Part shown: positions 23,469 to 34,674 of the stretch, piece by piece
How the letters are laid out: every line of letters begins with the position of its first letter
Position numbering within the stretch: position 1 is the first letter of the stretch
Assembly: GCA_034401795.1 (NCBI GenBank)
Contig: CM067367.1
Span: forward strand, 79,857,736-79,921,735
Direction: 5' to 3'
Source: Chaetoderma sp. LZ-2023a
Lineage: Eukaryota; Mollusca; Caudofoveata; Chaetodermatida; Chaetodermatidae
DNA: 64,000 nucleotides
The notes under the pieces: generated by a model
Database searches by the model: none
What the model saw: the letters and a program-made list of their open reading frames with translations, nothing else
What the model was told of the DNA's origin: nothing
Position numbers and translations under genes: made by a program

Positions 23469-24068
23469 ATGGCCTTCCCACTGAACCTCACGACAGTCAT
23501 CCGTAGCCAACCGCCCATCCTGGGTACACCCTTGACTGGCCTGAGAGGTATGTTGTCTGATATACCAGAGCTAACACCGTTCTCCATCACAGTGGATTCA
23601 CGGTCACGAACCAGCTTCTCCGTCAACCCTCGACAGCTGACCAACCACCCCATCACCATCAAGGATGCAAAGCAAGCTCATACTTTGATGGCTGCACCAA
23701 GCCTCTCATACTGGAATCAGCAGCTAAGGTTTGCCGTGTGGTGTGCCATGGCAAGATGTGGAGTAGGTTCACCCTGCTTCACTCCTATTCTGGTACTCCT
23801 GAAGCTGTGCTCATCGCCAGCTGTCTCAGATTCCACGTGTACTTCACAATGCGACAAATCCTCCATGAGCTGTGCGCAAGCCTCCCTGATACAAACGACT
23901 TCGACCCACAGCTTAACCATCATAGTGTCTCAGTGGCCAGCAGACTACAGAGAGAGTTTAGCACTCACCCAGACTATCGGTGGCATGGTGGTGACACCAG
24001 CGGTCTAGGGATTATGTACGGTAACCCGAGACGTGACTACTCAGGGTTCCCCTATCGAACATCCTGAC
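23469..24068 (+). pseudogene. Conserved Maverick companion protein, frameshifted
   Basis: The first part (about 23,469-23,760) contains QPPILGTPLTGLRGMLSDIP and NQQLRFAVWCAMARCGV. The frame then shifts, and the second part (23,738-24,067) contains CLRFHVYFTMRQILHEL and DYRWHGGDTSGLG. This combination is one I associate with large Maverick-type elements of invertebrates; I cannot name its biochemical role. It is convergent with the polymerase gene, ending about 85 bp from that gene's end. Confidence 0.5.
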
Positions 24069-24153
24069 GAGTAGGCCATCAGAAGACAGCGACATTCTCG
24101 TTTGATCCGGACCATTTGTCCCAAGCTAGCCAGTCCCGCTTATGAGCCTGGTA

Positions 24154-27100
24154 CTATGCTCGCATCTCAGGGCGAATGACGTCGTCGAGGTTGGAGCCTG
24201 CTATAGCGATATACGTGGGGTCAGTGTCCATCTGCAGGTACTCAAAGCTGTCACGAGCTACGCAGCGATCGAGGAAGTCGTAGTAAAACTTCAGCATTCG
24301 CAGCTTCGCGAGCTCATAAACGGCTATCCCCACCTGGAAGGGCCTTTGAATAGTGATTCTCGGCTTGCGACTCTTGAGCTCATATGATTCACCAATCTCC
24401 TCGAAATCTTCGAACCATGCACTACGCAGAGACTTGTCTACCACACATTCAGCCTTCGTGAAGCTGGTGTTGCTATGATGTTCTAGGGCCTCGATGAGCT
24501 TCCTGTAGGCACTGTTGCCGAGGAGTTTGAAGAGATCTGCCAAGGGCGCTTTGCTGTTATCTACATCTCCCGAGCGGTGGGCCTCCATAACATTCTCCAT
24601 GAACCACTCGAATGTGCTCATAGTCTATGGTGCGGTATACAGCAGCGATCTCCAGGCCATGGGTTATACACCACTTGAGTGTCGGTGCGTACAGCAGCCG
24701 CTTCTTGCCAGAGAGGGCACTGACCAGCTTCTGGCTGGTGGGACGCTTCCTCCCTGTTAGCCCTAGATATGCCAGCATCTCAGAAGAGATTGCCTATGAT
24801 GTCTATTTCTCGTTCTGTGTAGAACTCCCGCATCTGCTCTAGGGCTTCGATGAATGGACTGACGTCCAGGTTGTTATAGTATCGCAGCCAGTCGGCGAAT
24901 GTCCGCATTCCATGCTCGCTGAAGGTCTGGTTACACTGTTCCCACTCTGTTCACGTCAAGAGGTAGCCACACTTGAGCTTATATGTCCATGCTGAGTAGT
25001 CAGGAAGCCCTGGATATTTGAGCTTCTTACATGTGTCAAAGCATTCATATGGGATACCAGCTCTTCTGCTGTGTACACCCGTAAGCTTTTACCCAAACCT
25101 TGTACGAGACTCCTGGGCCGACGTTCTTTAGCACAGCGAAAAACCGTAGCTCATCAACAAAGTACTTCTTGGTGAGGTTCAGGTCATACCGCCCAGAGCT
25201 GAACCCCAGTACAGGCACTTGGTCACACCACTCATTGATCAGTCGCTGCTGTCGCTTTGGGCGCTTGTCCAGGTCTGTCTGTATGTACTGTGCCCTAACC
25301 CTTGTCCGGATTAGATATGCTCGCCGTTGGATCACCAGCATGAACTCGCTGATCAGTTCTTTGGGGTGAGGATTGCAAAGGTGAGTGGGCTCACTCGTGG
25401 CGCCATCTAAGGAGCAGCCAACTGACACAGAGATAGGTATGTGAGTACTCTCGATCGTGAGAGTCTCCATAGGATGAATCTTGATACCATGTAGGAGTGC
25501 TTCGAAGTCGTAAACTATGAAGTGTGGGTATGGGACAGTCCGAATTCGTTTAGGGACGCTTGGACAGCGTTTTATACAGCACTCGCACTGTACCACAAGC
25601 ATGCATCCAGATGCCCTCAGCTTCTCCTCTCTCAGGACTGTCTTGCGGTATCTTTGTTCAGCATCCTCACCTCGCTGGTGTTGGGGGCACCTGTGCCAGT
25701 AACAGCCATGGAACTGGTAAACGGTGTTGGTGGTCAGATCATAACCATCTACCGGAGCACCCTCGATCCAGCGCTCGCCACCATGCCCACACTCTACATG
25801 GTGTATGTATACGCCTCTGTTTCTCGACTCATACTCGATCCAACAAGTAGTCGCTGAACTGGATGGTTGGGGCGGATAGAAGGCTTTCTCATACGCGGAC
25901 TGTGGCGCCTCAACCTTCTTACCAGGACACATGATTGTTGTTTTCCCACATGTGCAGTGCTCAGCGTGGCATTGAAGATTGCATGCCTTTGTAAACCTCT
26001 GCTGACAGTGACTGCAGACTAGTGTATGTGCCAGCTTGGAGATGTTCTTGATGTAGAAGGCGTGGTGGTCCCACACTCTGATGGTCATGGTGTCAATGTA
26101 GTGAGCCGCTTGCCTGAGCAAGTGTCAGGTGCCCTCTTCAGTTGGTTCATACACGCGAATTCCGATCTTGCCGAAGAACTCTACCTTGTCCAGCTGATCC
26201 AGCGAGGTCTTGTGGACATCATGTACTGTCACTGTCTTGCCGTAGAACTGTGTGGCAAGCTCTGGTGCAGGAGCTGTACTTCTATCAGCTCTCACTCATC
26301 GGTGGACTGCTAGACATCTCCAGAGACATATGTTGTCCCTGTAGGTGTCGAGGGCAGTCATACTCTTCTTCTGTCATATCCAGTCTGGGAATGGGCCTGT
26401 CCCAAGCAGAGGTTGGCGGTCGATGACAGCCCTGACCTCAACGTTGGTTGATCAAACGAAAGCCCACTTAGTGCTGCGTCGATCGATATTATCTGTGCCG
26501 AGGCGGGCTTGCTCTCTTGCTGCCACCCAGTCCTGGGCTGCTCCTATCGTGTTCAGCCACGGGCTCCCTGAGGCATTCTTGTGGAAGAGCATCACCCTAC
26601 CGTCTTCGATATGACGGATGCGATAGGCATGGGTGTAGCGGAGGTAGAATGTGTTCTGGACAGTCTGCTGGATCTTTTGCATGATCTGGCCTGTGAGGTC
26701 TCCTTCTAGACCTCTGAAGAATGTCCAGCGTACTGACCGGCGTCCTCTATCCTCTGTCTCCCTTTCGCCGAGACGCTGGTCGAGAATGTGTTCGCCTTCT
26801 CGCCTTATGCGCCACGCTAAGGGTTCAGACCTCGGCCCCTCATCACTCACTTAGTGATCCTGCATAGGGGAGGTAAGTGCTCCAGTGGATGGTCCACCAT
26901 CCGCCTCGCTACAGTCTTGGCTCACAAGCTAGCAATCACCTCCTCGTCCAACTGACGAAGCTCACGGACCCGCTGCTCTTTTTTGTGGAGATTCCAAGGA
27001 TCATCTTTAGTAAGCGCTGGAAACCTTCCCATCTTCATTGCTCAGGAGAGTCGCTTCTGCCACTCCTCGGCATAGGCCTATCCAATCATCTGGAGCAGGT

Positions 27101-27176
27101 CGGCTTTTTTGGCCATAGAGGCTACTCTAAGGCCGAATTGCTTTGCAACATCGCGAAGCTGTGCAACAGTAATCAT
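24154..27176 (-). pseudogene. DNA polymerase B of a Maverick-like element (polB-2)
   Basis: Read on the minus strand this is one ancestral gene with several breaks. It opens with a SAP-like motif (TVAQLRDVAKQFGL, 27,170-27,080), stops at about 27,080, and continues with a helical region (26,850-26,455). An open 358-codon stretch (26,121-25,045) carries a C2H2-type finger (CSHC...H...C, 26,016-25,954), a restriction-like nuclease module (VDGYDLTTNTVYQFHGCYWH) and exonuclease motifs IVYDFEALL (Exo I) and GFSSGRYDLN (Exo II). Then come FADWLRYYNNLD (about 24,890), motif B KLLGNSAYRKL and motif C as MDTDP. The catalytic motif A region is deleted near 24,790, and motif C has Pro where DTDS is expected. 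The enzyme would have replicated the element by protein priming; this copy cannot. Confidence 0.8.
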
Positions 27177-27477
27177 GGTGTATATCACTGTGGATACCTG
27201 TCTCTAAATGGGCGTTCAGCCCCTATTATGTGTGGCTGATCACAAGGTGATCAGTACTATCGCGAAGCTGTGCAACAGTAATGATGGTGTATATCACTGT
27301 GGATACTTGTCTCTAAATGGGCGTTCAGACCCTATTATGTGTGGTTGATCACAAGGTGATCAGTACCATCGCGAAGCTGTGTGACAGTAATCATGGTGTA
27401 TATCACTGTGGATGCCTGTCTCTAAAAGGGCGTTCAGACCCTATTATGTGTGGTTGATCACAAGGCGCTCAGTACCT
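27151..27477 (-). repeat. Three tandem 109-bp repeats at the polB-2 start
   Basis: Units begin at 27,151, 27,260 and 27,369. Each holds the segment that encodes the polymerase N-terminus (ITVAQLRD), the sequence just upstream of it, and an inverted repeat tgatcacaaggtgatca, degraded in the third unit. Only the innermost unit leads into the gene, so the others are duplicated upstream/leader DNA. A regulatory role is inference. Confidence 0.85.
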
Positions 27478-28485
27478 GGAAAATCATGTGGGAGTAGTGC
27501 GCGCATTGAGAGGTTGGTGGGGCGAGGGATCACTGCATTTCCTGTTCCCACTCTTGTCCCAACTCGATAGCAGCATCCACATCACGTTAATCCATATACT
27601 TGAAGAGTTTGTCCATCGCTATCACACTCATCGGATAACGTTTGCGACACGTAAGGCATGTTAGTAGAACTGACGAGCGGAATGTTGGGATCCCTGAGCT
27701 TCTCCATTTCTCAAGATTTCGATCTGCATAGTTGCCCATATCACGCAATGGCCTGGGTACTTTTTCTCATCGCGCCGCCCAGCCTACATCATGCATGCCT
27801 CTTCAGGCCAGCCCATTGTGTGTAATATTGTTTGTAGATGAGCGTTTACATGTAGTTGAGTGTTTGAGTGTTTACACGTAATGTATGTTTGTGCGTTCAC
27901 ACGTGGTATACCTCTATCGATGCTGTGTCTAATTGGGTGTTAACGCATAGCAGGTGAGCTAAATAAACTACTATTCTTGACTTTGGCCCAGTCGAGGGTC
28001 TGTGGTCTGCAATCATGGGTTTGATGTGACTGTGCGAGTTAATATACACGTTTCAATCTGTCAGTTATGCTAATAGATTGCTTAATTCTTACCGTTCTTG
28101 CGAGCTTTTTTTTTGCCATAGTTTAACCAAGTTTTGGACCGCTTAGTGTCTCAAGATCTCGGATTTCTTGCTACAGAGCGTTTAGCTGTTGCGACCATTC
28201 TATTAATGAGGGTAGATCATAAACCTTTAGCCTCGGGTTCGGTTTTTTTGCTCTAGACCCGCTGTGTTAAAGGCTCTGCGGTTGTTCCACGCCTTCGTCT
28301 GTATTATGAATCTTAGCCCAAGTCATATTACTACACACTACTTGTTTAGGTATATTGACATTGGCTAAGAGTCTGTTGAAGGCTGTCGGTAATTTAAGGA
28401 TTCTGCATCACTGTTGAGGCTATTAAATCTACCAGGTTGCTATTCGGATAGGCTACATTGTCTAAGGTGACATGATTGGAGTTGT
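27478..28485. other. No confidently recognised gene
   Basis: The minus strand between about 27,750 and 27,500 has short gene-like pieces (SSVLLTCLTCRKRYPMSVIA) with too many breaks to assign. The rest (27,800-28,480) is AT-rich without a visible feature. Confidence 0.4.
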
Positions 28486-28888
28486 CTAATGATAAGTCTG
28501 GGCCCTATGATTTAAGATTTCGATCAATCTCTCGCCTTTATTCCTCGGGCTCAACGATTGAACTAACTCTTTAATTCTTACATTGCCCAAATTATAAACC
28601 CCCAGGCGCTGAAGTCTGGAGATTCCACGAATGCTGAGAATCATCTGACGACTTAATGGCTGAACCAAATTGCTTAGACTGATCTATCTGCAGTCTCAAC
28701 TTTTGAAGCATCTGAGAATACAAATTTGACTTTTCTCTAGCCGTCAAGTTACTACGATTTAGAATTTGTTCCATCTCTTGATCTAAATTCACCGCCGATC
28801 TAAGGTTTTGATCACTATTTAGAATATTAATCCTAGACGTCCTGTTTATATTATGCAGTACCAACGCCATTTTCAGAATGCTTTCCAT
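28486..28888 (-). pseudogene. Polinton small structural-type protein (MDKMFLLP-like position)
   Basis: Two overlapping pieces in different frames: an N-terminal part with REKSNLYSQMLQKLRLQID (about 28,730) and a C-terminal part with YNLGNVRIKELVQSLSPRNK (about 28,570). Polintons carry a short helical protein of this type between the ATPase side and the capsid genes. The match is by general pattern (helix with LYNQ/LYSQ-QLK-like motif) and by gene order, so the name is tentative. A frameshift near 28,620 makes it a pseudogene. Confidence 0.45.
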
Positions 28889-28905
28889 AGCTATTCGTGT
28901 TATTA

Positions 28906-29278
28906 TTATCTGAATAATTTAGAAATAAGCAGTAATACTGCTGGCAGTAGGTTTAAGAAACCTCTGTGTTGAATAACTTGTCGTCTTTCATATAATGGCG
29001 TCTTGCTTTTACTGAGAAATCTAATGTTATCCCAGTATCTGTGTAAGCGCTTATGTTGTATTCGATTTAATTTTATGTTTCCACGAATTAGGTTTAAACA
29101 GCATTCAGACACAGCATCGGCTAAACCCTTATTACAATGTTCTAGAATTATCTTGCGTTGCTTGGGTTTGGCTTTAACTAAACTCTGTAAGACTGGTAAT
29201 TAATCTGAGATATTGACAGCTCTACCTCCCCTTTTAAACTTAGATCTGGGTCTAACCATGCCCCTAGACTGTCTACGC

Positions 29279-29314
<36 letters not shown>

Positions 29315-29337
29315 GCGTTACTCCGTCTGTTAGCCAT
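28906..29337 (-). pseudogene. Conserved small Polinton protein with hydrophobic C-terminus
   Basis: One frame from an ATG at 29,337, broken by a TAA near 29,202. The N-terminus has a poly-Asn run encoded by an AAT microsatellite (29,279-29,315), then a basic patch. The C-terminal half (CCLNLIRGNIKLNRIQHKRL, then ERRQVIQHRGFLNLLPAVLL) matches the pattern of a short protein with a charged middle and a QRGGFL-hydrophobic end that I know from Polinton structural blocks. Its biochemical role is unknown to me; the hydrophobic tail suggests membrane or capsid contact. It lies directly downstream of the ATPase fragments. Confidence 0.6.
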
Positions 29338-29339
29338 TT

Positions 29340-29985
29340 GACTTTCTTAAGCGTTCTTATTAGGATTAGGCACTTACACTACACAAACTTCGTTCGGTAA
29401 CATATTGGTACGCAATCTCAGATGTTCGGGTGTTATCTGACAGAGGTCTATGAGTAAATAACCGCGAGCTTGCGTAGTGTCATCCCTATATGAATCCTGC
29501 AATGTCGAGCTTCATCTAGGATACATTTGGTGAGCCAATGAAGCTATACTAGATGCGTCTCTAGGATTCTTAAATAGGATTATGTAATGACAATTCAGCA
29601 AAATATTTCTGTGGTGCTTATTTTTTAGAAAATATTCCGATTCAAATAAATTATCTTTGAATTCTCGTGATGTCTTCATCTCGTAAACAATGCAGTAACC
29701 CTGCTATCTACGTCCTCCATCAGATCGTCAAGGATAATTAGATTAGCCACGTTGGAATCTATTTCTAAATCTTGAACTCCTGAATATAGCTCTACATCCA
29801 CGCTGAGTCTCTCGTAAGCAGGTTGATATGCCCTGTAACATAATATAATTCGTTCAGGTGTTTTATCGAATAGCTGAGCTCTGTATCTAATTATTTCACC
29901 TAATAGCATGGATTTTCCTGCTTGAGACTTTCCTCTAAGTAAGATATTAGCCGGATTGTGTATACATTTTTTGACATTGTTTTAC
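29340..29985 (-). pseudogene. Polinton packaging-type ATPase (FtsK/HerA-like)
   Basis: The Walker A motif reads GKSQAGKS (about 29,935), followed by RIILCYRAYQPAYERL and a Walker B motif NLIILDDLMED (about 29,720), then VTALFTR. A frameshift right after this places KHHRNILLNCHYIILFKNPRD and LAHQMYP in another frame, ending in LRTNMLPNEVCVV near 29,365. This order is the signature of the genome-packaging ATPase of Polintons and related viruses, which would drive DNA into the capsid. Part of the sensor region between LFTR and KHHRN appears shortened. It is upstream of the two small proteins on the same strand. Confidence 0.85.
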
Positions 29986-30040
29986 AAAGCTTGAAGAGCG
30001 CTAGAGTGTGTATCGGGGGTGTATAACGTTTCGAACCTCG

Positions 30041-30043
30041 TAA

Positions 30044-30077
<34 letters not shown>

Positions 30078-30079
30078 TT
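30041..30079. repeat. (AAT)n microsatellite
   Basis: About 12 AAT units; the poly-Leu frame through it is not a gene. Confidence 0.95.
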
Positions 30080-30329
30080 ATCGAAATCATGGAAGCATAT
30101 GTTCGGTTGTATATGGCTGAGCTCGTCGAGCTTTGTGATGGCAATACGGCTGAAATCGCTAGCTCGATGTATAGAGTAATTCTGTTTACGCTAGCTTCAC
30201 GTGTCATTTTAGGTAGAATTTTAGTCATCCTAAGAATGTGTCAATTCCTATTAGAAACTTGTGAAATCGATCTATTCCCTACAGTCTGTGCTTTGATCCT
30301 TAGCTATTTCAAATTTGAAGCTTGACCGA

Positions 30330-30605
30330 AAACTCGTTAGTGTAATAATCCTGCAGCTGTGTGTCTCAAATTTTAAGGCGCTTACCATTTATTCAAATAA
30401 CTCATGAACATGGGAACTCGTTAATGTTCAATAACTGAGCAGAGAATGCTGTGTCTGAGTCTAAAGATTGTGTCAACATAACATCATTAACTGAGCTTAA
30501 AATATAACATGTGAACTCGTTAACATTCATTAACTATGCACCGAATGCAGTGTCTGAGTCTAAAGATTATGTCAACGTAACAACGTTAACTGGCTTAAAA
30601 TATAA
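30330..30605. repeat. Tandem ~100-bp repeats
   Basis: Two clear copies (about 30,410-30,508 and 30,509-30,605) share aactcgttaa, tgtgtctgagtctaaagatt and cttaaaatataa. A weaker third (30,330 onward) starts with aaaactcgtta. They lie upstream of a TATA-type promoter. Confidence 0.8.
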
Positions 30606-30795
30606 AAATCGTTATTTTTTTTGTTAAACAATGCTCTAACCGATTTCATGCAATGGTTTTAAAAAACCATTCTTAAGGAATAGTATATCGGTTTTGACAC
30701 TTAACATGTGCGAAATGACGTGCTCATTTTCTGAGTTTGTCCAATCATAGGTTAGTGCTTACAACCTGGGTATCGGTTTCCTCTGTGACAGGTCC

Positions 30796-30803
30796 TATAT
30801 AAG
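30796..30803 (+). promoter_or_regulatory. Putative TATA box (TATATAAG)
   Basis: The sequence tcctatataagccc has a consensus TATA element about 112-119 bp upstream of an ATG at 30,915. It would suit a plus-strand transcript leading toward polB-1. Confidence 0.4.
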
Positions 30804-30914
30804 CCCAGCGTCTTGAAGCAAAGGATCATTCGAACTCTTGCGTTTAAAGCATACAAGTACTTTTAAAAAGCTTAGCCACTCTGCCATTGTATTAGCTATT
30901 TTTAGCTTAGTAAA

Positions 30915-31115
30915 ATGCAAAACACTAGAGTTAGCGTAGAAGTTGAAGACGACGTGGAAGTTGAAGTTAATATTGAGTCACCACCTCTGTTAACGGTTTC
31001 GTAGCATACAGAGTTTTACTGGAGTATCCTATCCTGATAGAAGACTCACCTGTCGAGCTCGAGGTAATATTATTAGCATTAATATCGGTATTATCATAAT
31101 TATCGTTATTATTGT
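30915..31115 (+). pseudogene. Acidic leader-type frame, frameshifted (unidentified)
   Basis: From ATG 30,915 a short acidic peptide runs 29 codons (VEVEDDVEVEVNIESPP). After a one-base shift the frame continues as NGFVAYRVLLEYPILIEDSP to a stop near 31,115. I do not recognise it. It could be the 5' part of the polB-1 transcript, with the Tc1 insertion now in the downstream intron, but no donor site can be proven. Confidence 0.3.
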
Positions 31116-31265
31116 GTCCTTTTTTAAAAATTATTTAAGTGAGCTTCATCGGCCATTGAGCTACATTACCTAAATAAGTAAACAAATCTACCAAAATAAT
31201 AATAACACTTAACGGTAGACGTGCATCAACGTTGTTACCTGATGAGTGCGCTAAGCTGTACGTTA

Positions 31266-31267
<2 letters not shown>

Positions 31268-31343
<76 letters not shown>
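31268..31343. repeat. (TA)n microsatellite, left of Tc1 element
   Basis: About 38 TA units. A further short TA run at 31,430-31,440 directly abuts the transposon. Confidence 0.97.
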
Positions 31344-31348
<5 letters not shown>

Positions 31349-31442
31349 CCTGGTTATGTAGTTGCATGATCGCAATTACTACTAGATTAGTGAAACATAG
31401 TGTTAGCGCCACTACCTCCCAACGCTAACCATATATATATAC

Positions 31443-33100
31443 ACACCTGTGCAAAAGTTAAGCACCACCCTATTTTTACGCACATGCGAGGGTATATTCA
31501 TGTGCTATGAAGAAAGCAATAGCATAAACATTTATGTACCCATCCATCTTAGTGCAAGAGGTAATAATGCAACTAGAAGAATGCTGATTATGATGGTGGG
31601 GAAACACTGTATGTTTTTGTTTGAACTTGAAAACGAGGCCTGAATATGGTTACGTTGACACAACTGACAACTATTGCCCTACAGTTGACACACGTGGCTA
31701 GATTGTCATTAATGGTGTCTGAAAACGAAGTTTAACATCTGTGCACGAGTTTGAGACTGTCATTATTAATACCGGGTATATCCACCTTGTGCCTGGATGA
31801 CGGCCTGGACACGACGTCTCATGCTGGTCACCAACCGACTGATACGCCATTGTGGTATTCGTTGCCATTCAAGATGGAGTGCGTCTGTTAATTCATGTAG
31901 GTTCTGCACAGGAGGATCCCTCCTTCTCACCATGTTTCCCAGAATGTCCCAGATATGCTCAATAGGGTTCATGTCAGGGCTCCTTGCTGGCCATGGTAGG
32001 GTTTCGATGGCATTCTGGCGGAGGTATTCATGCACAGCTCTAGCACGATGTGGTCGGGCGTTGTCATCCATGAATATAGGGTGGGTTCCAGGTGCATGAT
32101 TTACAAAATGAGGGACCACAACTCTATCCAGTATGGAATCTTGATATCTTTGTCCATTTAGTGTTCCAGGTACAGTCAACAGATCCAGCTTACAATCAAA
32201 TGAGATGCACCCCCATATCATAACGGAACCTCCACCAAATGGAACTTCTTCCATGATGTTACGTTGGTCGTACGCGTGCGTCTGGACCTCCATACACGAG
32301 TTCGACCATCTGTGGCATGAAGCAGGAACCGACTTTCATCGGACCAGTGTACCCGTCTCCAGGATCTCATGTTCCAGTGTCTTCTTTCGTTGCACCACCT
32401 CAGACGCTCCTCTTTGTGGTGTGCAGTGAGGAGAGGACGTCTGACAGGTCTCCTAGCTTTCATGCCAGCAGCATACAGTCTCCTTTTGACGGTAGACATT
32501 GACACTCTATTGCGCGTTTCCCATTGCTGGCTGAGCACTCTGCTGTTGGTGAATGGAGATCTCCTAACAAGGCGTACTAGGGCTCGATCATCACGGGCAG
32601 TAGTCTTCTTCAGTCTTCCAGATCTAGGCCTGTCCTTCACCTCGTTAGTTTGCCCATGTTTTGCAATCAAACGACTGATTACAGTATGGTTAATGTTCAG
32701 CTGTCTGCCAATCTCTCTGCATGACATACCAGTGGTATGCATGCCTATGATTTGCCATTTCACACGATCACTTAACCTTCGTCTTGCCATAGCGGTTCAC
32801 AATCAAGAGCTAATTCTCTCTGTACAAATAAACCACGGTCATGAACACAAAATTCCTAATCTTGTCGCCTAAATCTGTATGTAATGTTCTACACCTCAAA
32901 CTGGACTTTTACATAACTGAACACGTGTGCTGTTTCCCGCCACGCACGGACATCAAGCGGCGTGAAGTCATGCATGCATGTGCATTTCGTACTTGGAATT
33001 ATGTCAGCTAACGCGGGGACAAAAAGTATGGCAGCGTAGTTGTACCATCATGTTTCTACGTTCTATTGTTTTTGCTGGTGCTTAACTTTTGCACAGGTGT
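31443..33100 (-). mobile_element. Tc1/mariner-type DNA transposon, 1,658 bp
   Basis: Bounded by perfect 25-bp terminal inverted repeats (31,443-31,467 beginning acacctgtgcaaaagttaag, and 33,076-33,100 as its reverse complement) and flanked by TA-rich DNA, as expected for TA-targeting Tc1 elements. A single transposase gene fills it on the minus strand. Perfect inverted ends suggest a young insertion. Confidence 0.95.
31766..32790 (-). pseudogene. Tc1-type transposase, one frameshift
   Basis: The N-terminus has paired helix-turn-helix-like DNA-binding regions (MARRRLSDRVKWQIIGMHTT, then INHTVISRLIAKH, and a second part around VSMSTVKRRLYAAGMKARRP). The catalytic triad is visible: HWSDESRF, FMDDNARPHRA and SPDMNPIEHIWDILG, with about 34 residues between the second Asp and the Glu (DD34E type). 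The GGGSVMIWG motif is present. The frame breaks once near 32,290, just after TRVW; otherwise it is intact, about 340 codons in total and close to the normal length. It would cut and paste the element at TA sites, but as read here it is not functional unless the shift is a sequencing error. Confidence 0.93.
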
Positions 33101-33110
33101 ATATATATAA

Positions 33111-33170
<60 letters not shown>
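33101..33170. repeat. (TA)n microsatellite, right of Tc1 element
   Basis: An AT-repeat tract with two atatataaa interruptions. Together with the left tract it suggests the transposon landed inside one TA array. Confidence 0.95.
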
Positions 33171-33173
<3 letters not shown>

Positions 33174-33294
33174 CGTAACGCTCCCTCGATGACCAAAATT
33201 AGTATTTGAAAAATTATATATTAATTAATAAGGTATGAAGATGGTCGAGCATGGTCGTGTTATGCTAAGGTTAAAAAAAACACCAAAAAAAGCC

Positions 33295-33610
33295 AAAATG
33301 GTGGGGGGGGGGGGGGTTGTGTGTTTGAGTTGACTGTGGGGGGGCAGGGGTGTTTGGGTTGTTTAGTTTGTAGTTGAGGGTTGGGGGAGGGGTTGCTGGG
33401 GTTTGTGGGTGGGTTTGGTGGGTTGTTACAGGGTGTGTGATGTCTCTGGGTGGGTCTGGGGTTCTGGCTAGTAGACTAGGGTGGGTGGGGTAGTTGTGGT
33501 TGAGGTTTGTGAGGAGAGGTTGTGGGGTTTGCAGGGTGGGGGTCTGTTGAGGGGTGAGGTTTTTTATGGTTGTGGCAGGAGGGTTGCTATGGGTACGCTA
33601 GGTTTAGGAA
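33295..33610 (+). repeat. Strongly G/T-skewed tract with G runs
   Basis: About 300 bp almost free of C on this strand, with many GGG/GGGG runs, including a G run at about 33,301-33,316. It has quadruplex potential and no coding pattern. It lies just upstream of a splice-acceptor-like site. Confidence 0.8.
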
Positions 33611-33721
33611 TTTGGGGTTTGATGATGTTGAGACACAACTTATGACAGCGACTTATGACAGCGACAAAAACTTGTCTAGAAATATAAAATTAAATCTGAT
33701 TTAACCTTTTTTGTTTTGCAG

Positions 33722-33890
33722 TATCACAAACTTACTAGCAATATACACGGTCAGCGATGGTGAGTGGAGTGGCATCGGCTCCGTCATCGCCGACAACGAT
33801 GACCGCGATGACTCTGATGATGACTACGATGTTGAGATGGTCTTCAGGGAGATCGAAACCGGAGGCCGCTTCAACGAACTCGAGGAGTGA
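33722..33890 (+). CDS. Putative acidic exon preceded by 3' splice site
   Basis: A polypyrimidine tract ending in ttttttgttttgcag (33,707-33,721) is followed by a frame of 55 codons to a TGA at 33,888-33,890. The frame contains GEWSGIGSVIADNDDRDDSD and FREIETGGRFNELEE. The acidic bias is stable and codons look coding, but I do not recognise the product. It could belong to the 5' part of polB-1 or to an unrelated gene. Confidence 0.3.
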
Positions 33891-34674
33891 CGAGCCTGCT
33901 CGGGGTCCAGAGCCTGCAAAGTTAAACAGGGTCGTAGAACATGATTCGGGTGAGGTACGGAATCAAACTTCTTTAAATACTGTAACATCTGTGGAAATGT
34001 AGGGAGATATTTTTAATTTTCATATCTTTGAAGAACAAAATATCTCTCAAGATATTCACACATGTTCTAATTCTGAAGATGATGTATTGCAATGTAATAT
34101 AGATATTTTAATGCACGGTCTAAGCAATGTTTCAACATTATCAATATGTAACCTGCCCCATTACACCCCTGCAACCCATCATCCCCTAAATTACAACCCA
34201 AACCATAAACGCTCAAATGCTGTTGTAAAATCTTGGAGACCGTTCGAGTACGTCCCCGATGCCGCCCTTCCCCCAGCAGCCCGGCCCGCCCTAACCAACT
34301 CGACCACACCCCACCCAATGCTACCAACCAGACCCCTGCAGCTACCAAACCCCACCCACCTCTAGCAACTCTGTTAGCGTGCCCCATATAATGGTTAAGA
34401 ATAATTACAAGAATTGCAAAAACAAATCTGCTCACGTCTGCAGAGTTAATTTATGTGGAATTAATGGCACGAATATGGAAGCTAATATGATCGGTGGAGG
34501 GGTTAACGTTGTAGATGGGGGAATTCTGTGGGTGTGGGTGTGGGTGTGACAGACATTCTGATGACGTTGTAACAGCTATGCCTAGATCCGACACACCCGA
34601 CATCGATGATATGTACGATATAACTCTCACACACACACACCTTTCCAAGCATTTTAATATTACAGAAGTCTTAC

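Noticed and set aside
34067-34435. 122-codon minus-strand frame rich in Gly and Val
   Set aside because: Reverse complement of a C-rich tract; no domain, and it opposes the polymerase gene direction.
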